A stretch of DNA of 40,498 nt from Alphaproteobacteria bacterium (GTDB lineage: Bacteria > Pseudomonadota > Alphaproteobacteria > Rhodobacterales > Rhodobacteraceae), in assembly GCA_030425185.1 (NCBI GenBank), contig JAUIAU010000029.1:1-40498 (forward strand). The letters are read 5' to 3'. The position numbers and the translations under genes were made by a program. The notes under the pieces were generated by a model. The model was not told the origin of the DNA, searched no databases, and was given only the letters and a program-made list of their open reading frames with translations. Below are positions 14,809-22,819 of the stretch, in pieces. Every line of letters starts with the position of its first letter. The stretch's first letter is position 1.

Positions 14809-15958
14809 CGATCTTCACGTCCGAACCGGAGACGGTCAGCGCGACCTCGCCGTTGCAGAGCCGGAGCGCGTCGGCGCCGAACACCTCGGCACGCCAGCCG
14901 CGCAGGGCGGGCACGTCACGCTCGCCCGCCGCGATCAGGTCGAGGTCGGAGGCCGTCGCGATCAGCTTCTGCGCAACGCCCGACTGTTCGGACTTGGCCT
15001 TCAGGAGCACGCGCAACAGGTCCGCCAGCGCAGGGTTCACCTGCAGCTTGTCTCGGGACTCGGGCGCCTTCGGGAAATCCTCGGGCTTCGTCGCCTGCCC
15101 TTCGCGGATCGCGGCGAGGATGCCCTCTGCGATCTCGCCCTTGCGCGCCTCGCGCAGCAAGAGCCGCGACTTGCCGAGGTCGTCGAGCGAGGCGGGCCGG
15201 GTCGAGGCCACCTCGAGGATCACGTCGTCCTTGTAGACCCGGCTGCGCGGGATGTTGCGGGCCTGCGCATACTGCTCGCGGAACCGCGCGAGGGCGCGCA
15301 CCGTGGCGAGGAACTTGCCCGAGGTGGTGCGGGTCTTGACCCGGCGCCAGGCTTCCTCCGGGTCGGTCTCGTAGGTGGCGGGATCGGTGAGGATAGCAAG
15401 CTCCTCCTCGACCCAGGCGGTGCGGCCGGTGCGGGCGATCTCGGCGGCGAGATACTCGTAGATCACCCGCAGGTGGGTCACGTCCGCCAGCGCATAGGTC
15501 TTCTGGGCCTCGGACAGCGGGCGGCGCGACCAGTCGGTGAAGCGCGAGGACTTGTCGAGCCCGGCGCGCGCGATCTTGCGCACCAGCGTCTCGTAGCCGA
15601 CCTGCTCGCCGAAGCCGCAGACCATCGCCGCCACCTGCGTGTCGAAGAGCGGCTTCGGGATCACCCCGCAATCGACGTGGAAGATCTCGAGGTCCTGACG
15701 CGCCGCGTGGAACACCTTGACCACGTTCTCGTTGCGGAAGAGCTCGACCAGCGGCTCCAGCGACAGCCCGTCGCCCGCCAGCGGATCGACGAGCACCGCG
15801 TCGGCGTCGCCCTTGCCGGGCAGCGCCAGCTGGATCAGGCAGAGCTTGGCCCAATAGGTGCGCTCGCGCAGGAACTCGGTATCCACCGTGACATAGGGCG
15901 CTTCGGCAGCGCGGGCGCAGAAGGCGGCCAGCGCCTCGGTCGTGGTCAGGGTCTGCAT
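14798..15958 (-). CDS. rnd: Ribonuclease D
   Basis: A 3'-5' exoribonuclease of the DEDD-Y group that trims tRNA and other structured RNAs. In 386 residues the motifs are Exo I VDTEFLRE (Asp26, Glu28), Exo II HAARQDLEIF (Asp89) and Exo III KTYALADVTHL (Tyr155, Asp159), with metal-binding residues intact. An HRDC domain follows at about 205-285 (ATVRALARFREQYAQARNIP with the linker), then a second helical HRDC-like C-terminal domain. The ATG matches the family start. It overlaps the end of the convergent DedA gene by 11 bp and has the second GNAT gene upstream in the same direction. Confidence 0.95.
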   Translation of the reverse strand: MQTLTTTEALAAFCARAAEAPYVTVDTEFLRERTYWAKLCLIQLALPGKGDADAVLVDPLAGDGLSLEPLVELFRNENVVKVFHAARQDLEIFHVDCGVIPKPLFDTQVAAMVCGFGEQVGYETLVRKIARAGLDKSSRFTDWSRRPLSEAQKTYALADVTHLRVIYEYLAAEIARTGRTAWVEEELAILTDPATYETDPEEAWRRVKTRTTSGKFLATVRALARFREQYAQARNIPRSRVYKDDVILEVASTRPASLDDLGKSRLLLREARKGEIAEGILAAIREGQATKPEDFPKAPESRDKLQVNPALADLLRVLLKAKSEQSGVAQKLIATASDLDLIAAGERDVPALRGWRAEVFGADALRLCNGEVALTVSGSDVKIVSL

Positions 15959-15988
15959 GGGGCCTGCTCGGTCAGTGTTCCCTCGTCT

Positions 15989-16477
15989 TTAGGCGGAAAC
16001 CGCCGTCGGGGAAAGAGGGGCATCCGCCGCGAGGTCGAGGGCAAACCGCCGTCCGGCAACCGGGGTCTCGGCGAAGCCCAGCGCCTGGTAGAGCGCCGCC
16101 GCGCGGGCATTGTCCGGATGGGTGCCGACGGTCAGGCGCTGCGCGCCGTTCTCGCGGGCCTCCTCGCGGGCGGCGGCCACCAGCGCCCGGCCGATCCCCT
16201 GCCCGCGCGCCTCGGCCTCGACGAAGAGATGGTGCAGGTCCACCCGCCGCAGGGCGGTCTGCGCCTGCCAGAGCGGCACGAGCAGTGCGTAGCCGATCGC
16301 CTGCCCGGCCAGCTCGGCGACCAGGGCGCGGCCCCGGGGGCTCGGCCCGAAGAGGTCGCGGTGCAGCGTGGCCTCGGTCACGGTGGGAATGTCGCCGTGG
16401 TGGCGGGCCAGCGCATGGATCATCGCGCAGAGGCGCGGCACGTCGCCGAGGTCGGCGGATCGGATGGTCAGGGGCAT
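15989..16477 (-). CDS. GNAT family N-acetyltransferase
   Basis: A 162-residue acetyltransferase with motif A LHHLFVEAEARGQGIGRALV (R-x-x-G-x-G/A loop) and motif B THPDNARAAALYQALGF. It resembles stand-alone GNAT enzymes, acting on an unknown small molecule or protein N-terminus. The open frame reaches 16630, but I chose the ATG at 16475-16477 because AAGGA lies about 10 bases upstream and MPLTIRSADLGDVPRL is a typical GNAT beginning. The extra upstream part would also cross the purN terminator. It lies 30 bp upstream of rnd, in the same direction. Confidence 0.87.
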   Translation of the reverse strand: MPLTIRSADLGDVPRLCAMIHALARHHGDIPTVTEATLHRDLFGPSPRGRALVAELAGQAIGYALLVPLWQAQTALRRVDLHHLFVEAEARGQGIGRALVAAAREEARENGAQRLTVGTHPDNARAAALYQALGFAETPVAGRRFALDLAADAPLSPTAVSA

Positions 16478-16518
16478 CGGGTCGGTCCTTCGTGGAGGGA
16501 ACCGCCCCGTGGCACATG

Positions 16519-16541
16519 AAAAAACCGCCAGCGAGGCGGTT
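16519..16541 (-). terminator. Rho-independent terminator after purMN
   Basis: A 7-bp stem (16523-16529 with 16535-16541), 5-nt loop, followed on the minus strand by a run of six T. It lies 115 bp downstream of purN and upstream of the GNAT gene, so it separates the two transcripts. Confidence 0.82.
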
Positions 16542-16655
16542 CGGGAGGGGGAAAATGGCCAGCGAACCGCGTCTATGTCGAGCGGGTAAAATACCAGACG
16601 GAGAGGGCGATACGCACGGTCATGACGCAACCAGTGCCGATGCGGGGGCGGTCTG

Positions 16656-17258
16656 TCAAGCGGGCGATGCCAGATCGAGCCGCGCGCGGTTCCCCTCCGC
16701 CACCCGGCGCAGGACGGCGGGGTAGAGGCGGTGCTCCTCGACCAGCACGCGGGCGGCCAGCGTGTCGGGGGTGTCGCCCGGCAGGACCGGCACCCGCGCC
16801 TGCCCGAGGATCGGGCCGTCGTCGAGATCGGCGGTGACCTCGTGCACGGTGCATCCCGCCTCGGCGTCGCCTGCCTCCAGCGCGCGGGCGTGGGTGTGCA
16901 GGCCCTTGTACTTCGGCAGCAGCGAGGGGTGGATGTTCAGCATCCGGCCCGCCCAGGCGCGGGTGAAGCCCGGCGTCAGGATGCGCATGAAGCCCGCGAG
17001 GCAGATCAGGTCCGGCGCGACGGCGGCGAGCGGCGCGGTGAGCGCGGCCTCGAACGCGGCCCGGTCGGTCCCGAAGGGCCGGTGATCGACGGCCGCGACC
17101 GGCACGCCCAGCGCCGCGGCGCGGGCCAGCCCGCCCGCCTCCGGGTCGTTCGACAGCACGAGGACGGGCCGCGCGGGGTGGTCGCCGGTCATGCTCTCGA
17201 CCAGCTTCACCATGTTCGACCCGCCGCCCGAGATCAGGATGGCGACGCGCAGGCTCAT
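16656..17258 (-). CDS. purN: Phosphoribosylglycinamide formyltransferase
   Basis: GAR transformylase 1, the third step of de novo purine synthesis; it transfers formyl from 10-formyl-tetrahydrofolate to GAR. The 200 residues show the N-terminal [13 protein letters not shown] phosphate-binding loop, [12 protein letters not shown], and the catalytic [15 protein letters not shown] (Asn108, His110). [20 protein letters not shown] follows with the catalytic Asp146. The start is the ATG at 17256-17258, overlapping the purM stop by 4 bp. An upstream in-frame extension inside purM is rejected. It forms a purM-purN operon, the usual arrangement. Confidence 0.96.
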   Translation of the reverse strand: MSLRVAILISGGGSNMVKLVESMTGDHPARPVLVLSNDPEAGGLARAAALGVPVAAVDHRPFGTDRAAFEAALTAPLAAVAPDLICLAGFMRILTPGFTRAWAGRMLNIHPSLLPKYKGLHTHARALEAGDAEAGCTVHEVTADLDDGPILGQARVPVLPGDTPDTLAARVLVEEHRLYPAVLRRVAEGNRARLDLASPA

Positions 17259-18316
17259 GCCAGCGTGCCGGTATAGGCGACCCCCTGCCCCGCTTCGACC
17301 GTCCCGAGGCGGTGCACCGTCTCGCCCGCCTCGGCGAGCGCGGCCGTCAGCGCGTCGGCCCGGTCGGCGGCCACGACCACGCACATGCCGATCCCGGCGT
17401 TGAAGGTCTTGAGCAGTTCCGCCTGCGCCAGCCCGCCGGTTTCGGCCAGCCAGCGGAAGACCGGCGGCAGCGTCCACGCGCCGAGGTCGATCCGCGCGCC
17501 GAGGCCCTCGGGCAGCACCCGCGGCAGGTTCTCGGTCAGCCCGCCGCCGGTGATGTGGGCTAGGCCATGCACGCCGCCCGCACGGATCGCCGCCAGCAGC
17601 GGCCGCACGTAGAGCCGCGTCGGCGTCAGCAGCGCCGCGCCCAGCGTCAAGTCCCCGGCAAAGGGCGCAGGGGCGTCCCAGCCGAGGCCCGAGCGCTCGA
17701 CGATGCGGCGGACCAGCGAATAGCCATTGGAATGCACCCCGTCCGAGGCGAGGCCGAGGATCACGTCACCCTCCCCCACGTCCTGCGGCAGGTGCGCGCC
17801 GCGCTCCATCGCGCCGACCGCGAAACCCGCGAGGTCGAAGTCGCCCGCGTGGTACATGCCGGGCATCTCGGCCGTCTCGCCGCCGATCAGCGCGCAGCCC
17901 GAGGCGCGGCAGCCTGCGGCGATGCCCTCGATGATGGTGGCGGCCTCGTCCACGGCCAGCTTGCCGGTGGCGAAGTAGTCGAGGAAGAACAGCGGTTCCG
18001 CCCCCTGGCACACGAGGTCGTTGACGCACATCGCGACGAGGTCGATGCCGATGGTGTCCACCACGCCGGTGTCGATGGCGATGCGCAGCTTGGTGCCCAC
18101 CCCGTCGGTCGCGGCGACCAGCACCGGGTCGGTGTAGCCCGCCGCCCTGAGGTCGAAGAGCGCGCCGAAGCCGCCGAGACCGCTCATCGTGCCCGGCCGG
18201 GCTGTCGCGGCGGCGGCGGGCTTGATCCGCTCGACAAGGGCATTCCCGGCGTCGATATCGACCCCGGCTTCGGCATAGGTCAGGCCGTTCGGACGGTCGG
18301 CGTCGGACGTGGTCAT
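17255..18316 (-). CDS. purM: Phosphoribosylformylglycinamidine cyclo-ligase
   Basis: AIR synthetase, the fifth step of purine synthesis, closing the imidazole ring with ATP. The 353-residue protein has the N-terminal [20 protein letters not shown], the ATP-binding [30 protein letters not shown] and [16 protein letters not shown]. The later [18 protein letters not shown] and [16 protein letters not shown] are all strong family signatures. The frame is open to 18373, but the ATG at 18314-18316 has a GGAG ribosome-binding site and gives the normal start ([18 protein letters not shown]). It is followed by purN with ATGA overlap. Confidence 0.97.
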   Translation of the reverse strand: MTTSDADRPNGLTYAEAGVDIDAGNALVERIKPAAAATARPGTMSGLGGFGALFDLRAAGYTDPVLVAATDGVGTKLRIAIDTGVVDTIGIDLVAMCVNDLVCQGAEPLFFLDYFATGKLAVDEAATIIEGIAAGCRASGCALIGGETAEMPGMYHAGDFDLAGFAVGAMERGAHLPQDVGEGDVILGLASDGVHSNGYSLVRRIVERSGLGWDAPAPFAGDLTLGAALLTPTRLYVRPLLAAIRAGGVHGLAHITGGGLTENLPRVLPEGLGARIDLGAWTLPPVFRWLAETGGLAQAELLKTFNAGIGMCVVVAADRADALTAALAEAGETVHRLGTVEAGQGVAYTGTLA

Positions 18317-18422
18317 GGCAGGTCTCCGGGCAGGCGTTGCGGGCGCGATAGAGCATTCCCGCCCCGCGCTCAAGGCGGCGGCTTGACCGGCCCCGCCGCA
18401 ACGCCGTATCCGGGGGCAGGCC

Positions 18423-18499
18423 GGGCCTGTAGCTCAATCGGTCAGAGCAGGGCGCTCATAACGCCTTGGTTGGGGGTTCGAGTCCCTCCGGGCCTACCA
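18423..18499 (+). tRNA. tRNA with CAT anticodon, probably tRNA-Ile2 (lysidine)
   Basis: A complete 77-nt cloverleaf with encoded CCA: 7-bp acceptor stem (two wobbles), D arm with TAGCTC and GAGC, anticodon stem GGGCG/CGCCT with loop CTCATAA, and T arm with TTCGAGT. The anticodon is CAT. It lacks the initiator features (no C1-A72 mismatch, no three consecutive G-C pairs as in initiators). The acceptor pairs 4-69 and 5-68 are both C-G, which the enzyme TilS recognises in tRNA-Ile2. Elongator tRNA-Met remains the alternative. Confidence 0.9.
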
Positions 18500-18556
18500 T
18501 CCCCGCCCCCGCCCCTTGGCTCGCCCCCGCGTCGCGCGAGCATCCCCCTGCGCCCG

Positions 18557-19231
18557 TCAGCCAGAGCAGGGCCGTGCCCAGCCGAGGCGGATGAGCTCCG
18601 CGCCGCGCACGTTGACGGTGCCGACGATGGTGTTGCGCGCCTCCGCCATGAACCAGCGGGCCAGTTGCGGCGGGTACTGCCGGGCCATGAGGCGGGACCA
18701 GCGGTCGAAGGCGGTCGGCCCCAGGCCGACGCCGTAGATCTGCGAGGACGGGCCGTGGAAGCGGAACATCGTGTGCGGCGAGACGCAGGACCGCGGCAGG
18801 CCGAGGTAGAGCGTGCAGGCGCTGGCGCAGTCCGCGCCGGTGATCCGGACCTGCACCCCGCGCCGCCTGAGGCTTTCGATGAAGGCGATGCGGGTATCGA
18901 GCCGCCCGCCATAGTCCGTGCCGACCGTCAGCACACCGTTCCGCACCTCCGGCATCGCCTGGTTCACCGGGATCGCGGCATAGATCCAGATCGCGGTCAG
19001 CGCCGCGGCGATCCAGAACAGCAGGCCGAGGGCGATGCCGGGAATGATCCACCAGCCGGGCGGCAGCGACGGAGAACGGTCGGACGGACCGCGCGCGGCG
19101 GCGGGGTTCGGGTCGGACGACTGCCGCGGATTGTCGGGAAGGACCAGCGGACCGGGGTCGGCCCGTCGAGGGGCGTCGGGCTCGGGGCCGAGGGCGTCGG
19201 GGATCGGTTCGGAGGGGGAAAGAGACAACAT
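18557..19231 (-). CDS. Membrane protein with ClpP-like serine-protease-type domain (COG3904-like)
   Basis: A 224-residue protein with a Pro/Ser/Asp-rich cytoplasmic N-terminus (about 1-60), one membrane helix (about 62-88), and a periplasmic domain. The domain has DCASACTLYLGLPRSCVSPH followed by FRFHG. The CASAC segment with a downstream basic and His region matches the nucleophile-elbow pattern of ClpP/crotonase-fold periplasmic proteins (COG3904), so Ser in CASAC is a candidate nucleophile. This is a pattern match, not proof of activity. I chose ATG 19229-19231; a TTG at 19249 is possible. Neither has a strong ribosome-binding site. It ends 58 bp from the tRNA. Confidence 0.65.
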   Translation of the reverse strand: MLSLSPSEPIPDALGPEPDAPRRADPGPLVLPDNPRQSSDPNPAAARGPSDRSPSLPPGWWIIPGIALGLLFWIAAALTAIWIYAAIPVNQAMPEVRNGVLTVGTDYGGRLDTRIAFIESLRRRGVQVRITGADCASACTLYLGLPRSCVSPHTMFRFHGPSSQIYGVGLGPTAFDRWSRLMARQYPPQLARWFMAEARNTIVGTVNVRGAELIRLGWARPCSG

Positions 19232-19816
19232 ACCGGAACTCGGGAACAATTGAACGAAGCAGAGCGTCGGAAAGACTGTTCACGCTATGCGGGAGCTCCG
19301 AGATTCGTAAATATAACAGCAAGATACACTCGTCGGACACCTCTCCGACCGCGTCTGCATAGCGTCTGATCCTGAAGGTCTAGCCGGCCTGACCCGAGGC
19401 ATAGGGCCCGTGCGGCACAGGGATAACCGGGGGCGCGCTGCCCCCGCCAGTGGCGCCCTCGCCCGAGCGTCTAGGGATAGTATGCAACCCGCCGTCGAGC
19501 GCAACACAGCGATAGATACCCAAGCCGACCACGACGGCGGACCGGATCCGTCCGACGGGCCGGAGGCCTTCGCCGTCCAGCGAGGACAGGACCGCATCGC
19601 GGTTGCCCTTGCCCGCCCAACTCGGCGCCCCAAGACACCGATCGCGGGGGAAAAGGCTTGTCCGGCGGGCCAATTCGGGCAAGGTCTGGGGCACACATCA
19701 TGCCACTTCGCGAGCCTCGGGCGCTTGCCTGTGGCGGTGCGGGGCGCCCGACCGGGTCTTTCGGCCCCGACCTGAGACGAACAAACGGGGGGCCGGTCGG
19801 GCCGGTTTTTTTGCCA
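19232..19816. other. 585-bp intergenic region between divergent genes, weak ORF only
   Basis: The first 140 bp (to about 19380) are relatively AT-rich and probably carry the promoter of the ClpP-like gene. A minus-strand frame at 19380-19694 (104 codons, GTG start) has a coding-like third-position bias and could be a small gene or a decayed fragment (segment IRSAVVVGLGIYRCVALDGG), but it has no clear ribosome-binding site and I recognise no family. The right end holds a bulged stem (19763-19772 with 19795-19803) followed by seven T (19806-19812), 4 bp before the next gene's start. Confidence 0.4.
19763..19812 (+). terminator. Terminator- or attenuator-like hairpin just before the caspase gene
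   Basis: GGCCCCGACC (19763-19772) pairs with GGTCGGGCC (19795-19803) with one bulged C, and is followed by GGTTTTTTT. The T-run ends 4 bp before the ATG of the caspase-like gene, replacing the normal ribosome-binding site position. It could stop transcripts from upstream or act as an attenuator. Confidence 0.45.
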
Positions 19817-21547
19817 ATGACACGTTTTCTGGGCCTGCTGGCCGTGATCCTGTTCGGTCCGACCCTGGCGCAGGCCGGTGAGCGCGTTGCGCTGGTGGTC
19901 GGGGTTGGCCAGTACGAGAACACCGCCCCCCTGGCCAATCCGGAGCGCGACGCAACCGCGGTCGCGGCCGCGCTGGAAGAGGCCGGCTTCGAGGTGTCGC
20001 TCCACCTCAACGTGACCCAGCGGGAATTCGGGGGCGCCATGTTCGCCTTCCAGCGCGCCCTCGACGGGGCCGAGGCGGCGGTGTTCTATTTCGCGGGCCA
20101 CGGCATCCAGATCGACGGCTCGAACTACCTGCTGTCGGCGGACGCGGTCGTGGACAACCCGCTGCTGGTAGACCAGGACGGGATCGAGCTGTCGCGGATC
20201 GTCGAGTTCATGGAGAGCCGGGCGAAGACCTCGATCGCGATCATCGATGCCTGCCGGGACAACCCGCTGGCCAATGCGCTGATCGCCGATGCAGGGCTTG
20301 CCGGGCGCTCGGCGGGCGCCGGGCGCGGTCTTGCGCCGATCACCCGGGAATTCGCGAACTCCATGGTGGTCTTCGCGACCGCACCGGGGGCCATCGCCTA
20401 TGACGGAACGGACGAGAACTCGCCCTTCACCGAAGCCCTGTTGCGGCACATCAATACCCCCGATGTCGAGGTGTCGGTGATGCTGAAGCGGGTGACCAAC
20501 GACGTGCTGGAGGAAACCGACGGCGCCCAGCGGCCCGAGGTGATCGCCTCGATGGCGCGAGAATTCTACTTCATCCACAACGAGATCAACGCCGCCGGGG
20601 AAGTCGTCGTGATCAACCCCAGCAGCGACGAGGGGGCGGCGGCGAACCTGCTCACCGTGGCCCAGCAGATGCCGGCGGGGGCGAGCCGCGAGGCGGGCCT
20701 TGCCCTGGTGGTCGAGCGCTTCCCCGAGACGGCGGCGGCGGCCATGGCGCGGCAGTTGCTCGACAGTTCCCGCGTGGCGGTGGTGGCCGCCCCGCCACAG
20801 GCGCCCGCGCCCGAAGCCGCGGAAGAGGCCACCGGGCCGTTCGACCGGACGCTGCTGGGCGCGCTCGATGTCGATGCCGCGCGCGAGGCGGCCGCGGTGC
20901 AACGGGCGGCCGCGATGACGCCCGAAGAACGGGAAGCCGCGCTCGGGCTCGAGGAGGCCGATGTCATCCGGATCCAGACCACGCTGAACGCGATGGGCTA
21001 TGATCTGGGCACCGCGGACGGCGCGTTCGGCCCGAAATCGCGCGAGGCGCTGCGGCTCTTCCAGCTGCGCGCCCGGGTCCCGCAGACCGGGTTCCTCGAC
21101 ACGGCCACCATCGAGGCGCTGCTGGCGGCCTTCGACGCCGCGCCGAAGACCTATGACGGCACCTGGCGGCTGACGATTTCGCGCGAATGGCTGCACGACG
21201 ACTCGGCAGGCTTTGCCAAGGCTGGCGAACGGCAGGTCATCTCGTCCCTGACGCTGGAGGCGCGGGACGGTCGCTTCGCGATCCGCGATTTCCAGATCCC
21301 GACGGTCGAGCCGGACGATCCCTTCGCCGACTTCCGCGCAACCTATGACGACACCGGCCGGGTGCGGATCAGCGGGCGTGTCAGCACGCATTTCAAGGAC
21401 CCGAACCACCAGGTGGCGAAGCTGGTCGAGCTGTCGACCGAACTGCAGCTGCCGCAGATCATGCCGGTCCGCAATTCCATCGAAACGCAGGCCAACCGGA
21501 TCGACGGGTCCCTGCGCTTCCACGTGGCGCTCGCGCGCCAGAACTAG
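19817..21547 (+). CDS. Exported caspase-like (metacaspase/C14) protein with peptidoglycan-binding domain
   Basis: A 576-residue protein with a signal peptide (MTRFLGLLAVILFGPTLAQA, cleavage after AQA). The peptidase C14 domain spans about 22-255 with the catalytic pair His95 (FYFAGHGIQ) and Cys146 (AIIDACRDNP), plus substrate-pocket DENSPFTEALL. An Ala/Pro-rich linker follows, then a peptidoglycan-binding domain 1 (382-440: IQTTLNAMGYDLGTADGAFG, then REALRLFQ), then a beta-rich C-terminal domain starting YDGTWRLTIS. The layout points to a periplasmic, wall-associated Arg/Lys-specific cysteine protease of unknown target. I chose the ATG giving the signal peptide; no Shine-Dalgarno sequence is present, and instead there is a T-run. 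Confidence 0.87.
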   Translation: MTRFLGLLAVILFGPTLAQAGERVALVVGVGQYENTAPLANPERDATAVAAALEEAGFEVSLHLNVTQREFGGAMFAFQRALDGAEAAVFYFAGHGIQIDGSNYLLSADAVVDNPLLVDQDGIELSRIVEFMESRAKTSIAIIDACRDNPLANALIADAGLAGRSAGAGRGLAPITREFANSMVVFATAPGAIAYDGTDENSPFTEALLRHINTPDVEVSVMLKRVTNDVLEETDGAQRPEVIASMAREFYFIHNEINAAGEVVVINPSSDEGAAANLLTVAQQMPAGASREAGLALVVERFPETAAAAMARQLLDSSRVAVVAAPPQAPAPEAAEEATGPFDRTLLGALDVDAAREAAAVQRAAAMTPEEREAALGLEEADVIRIQTTLNAMGYDLGTADGAFGPKSREALRLFQLRARVPQTGFLDTATIEALLAAFDAAPKTYDGTWRLTISREWLHDDSAGFAKAGERQVISSLTLEARDGRFAIRDFQIPTVEPDDPFADFRATYDDTGRVRISGRVSTHFKDPNHQVAKLVELSTELQLPQIMPVRNSIETQANRIDGSLRFHVALARQN

Positions 21548-21625
21548 CGGCGGGGGCCGCCCCCGCCCCCATTGCGCCCGTCCCGGAACCGCGCCAGTGT
21601 CCTCCCATCTCGGGAGGAGCGGGCG

Positions 21626-22819
21626 ATGGGCAAGCCACTGACGGGCATCCGGGTGCTCGACCTGACGAACGTGCTGGCAGGGCCGTTCTGTTGTCATCAG
21701 CTCGTCCACATGGGCGCCGAGGTCATCAAGGTCGAGGCGGTCGGGCGCGGCGACCTGGCCCGCCAGCTGGGCGCTGACCCGGAGCTGAGCGCGCGCAACA
21801 TGGGGGTGTCCTTCCTCGCCCAGAACGCGGGCAAGAAGTCGGTCACGGTCAATCTCAAGACCCCCGAGGGCAAGGCGCTCTTCGAGCGGCTGGTGGCGAC
21901 CTCGGACGTGGTGGTCGAGAACTTCCGCCCCGGCGTGATGGAGCGGCTCGGCCTCGGCTACGCGGCGCTGAAGGAAATCCGGGCCGACCTCGTCTACTGC
22001 GCGATCTCGGGGTTCGGGCAGGACGGTCCCTGGGTGCATCGCCCGGCCTATGACCAGATCGTGCAGGGGGCGTCGGGCGTCATGTCGATCACCGGCGATG
22101 CCGACAGCGCGCCGCTGCGGGTGGGCTACCCGATCGCGGACACCGTGGGCGGGATGACCGCGGCCTTCGCCATCGCGGCGGCGCTGAACGCCCGGCCGCG
22201 GGGGGCGTTCCTCGATGTCTCGATGCTCGAGTCGGTGATGGCGACGATGGGCTGGGCGGTCTCGAACTACCTGATCGCCGGGGTCGCGCCGACGCCGCAG
22301 GGCAACGAGAACCCGACCTCGGCCCCCTCGGGCACCTTCGAGGCGGGCGGCGGGCCGATCAACATCGCCGCCAACAAGGACGAGCAATGGGTGCTGCTGA
22401 CCGATCACCTCGGCCTCGCGGCGCTGCGCGACCGGCCCGAGTATGCCACCCGCGAGGCGCGCAAGGCGCACCGGCTGGCCCTGAAGGCCGAGCTTGAGGC
22501 CGTGCTGCGGACCCGGCCCGCGCGGGACTGGGCGAAGGAGCTGAACAGGATCGGCGTGCCCGCCGGGGCGGTCCTGTCGGTGCCCGAGGTGCTGGCAATG
22601 CCGCAGATCGCGGACCGGGGCTTCCTCGCGCATTTCGAGGCGGTGCCGGGCGTGGGGCGGGACATCGACGTGGTCACCACCGGCGTCAAGCTGGACGGCG
22701 CGGCGCTGACGGTGGACCGGCCGCCGCCGGAACTGGGACAGGACGCCGAAAGCGTCTGGGGCGAGCTGGGCGTCGGCCCGGACGAGATCGCGGCGCTGCG
22801 CGCGAAGGGGGTGCTATGA
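21626..22819 (+). CDS. CaiB/BaiF-type (class III) CoA-transferase
   Basis: A 397-residue class III CoA-transferase that moves CoA between carboxylic acids. Diagnostic parts are LTGIRVLDLTNVLAGPFC at the N-terminus, GAEVIKVEAVGRGDLAR, ENFRPGVMERLGLGY, and the catalytic Asp143 in RPAYDQIVQGASG. NENPTSAPSGTFEAGGG and the C-terminal domain follow. The ribosome-binding site GGAGGAGCGGGCG precedes the ATG; an upstream in-frame start lacks one. Its stop overlaps the start of a citryl-CoA-lyase-type gene (ATGA), so the pair probably acts sequentially: activation of a carboxylic acid to its CoA thioester, then carbon-carbon cleavage. The substrate is not determined. Confidence 0.92.
   Translation: MGKPLTGIRVLDLTNVLAGPFCCHQLVHMGAEVIKVEAVGRGDLARQLGADPELSARNMGVSFLAQNAGKKSVTVNLKTPEGKALFERLVATSDVVVENFRPGVMERLGLGYAALKEIRADLVYCAISGFGQDGPWVHRPAYDQIVQGASGVMSITGDADSAPLRVGYPIADTVGGMTAAFAIAAALNARPRGAFLDVSMLESVMATMGWAVSNYLIAGVAPTPQGNENPTSAPSGTFEAGGGPINIAANKDEQWVLLTDHLGLAALRDRPEYATREARKAHRLALKAELEAVLRTRPARDWAKELNRIGVPAGAVLSVPEVLAMPQIADRGFLAHFEAVPGVGRDIDVVTTGVKLDGAALTVDRPPPELGQDAESVWGELGVGPDEIAALRAKGVL

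Noticed and set aside
18423-18499. Initiator tRNA-Met
   Set aside because: Position 1-72 is G-U and not C-A, and the anticodon stem lacks the three G-C pairs typical of initiators.
19280-22633. 1117-codon minus-strand frame opposite the caspase and CoA-transferase genes
   Set aside because: It is a shadow frame; both plus-strand genes have clear catalytic motifs.
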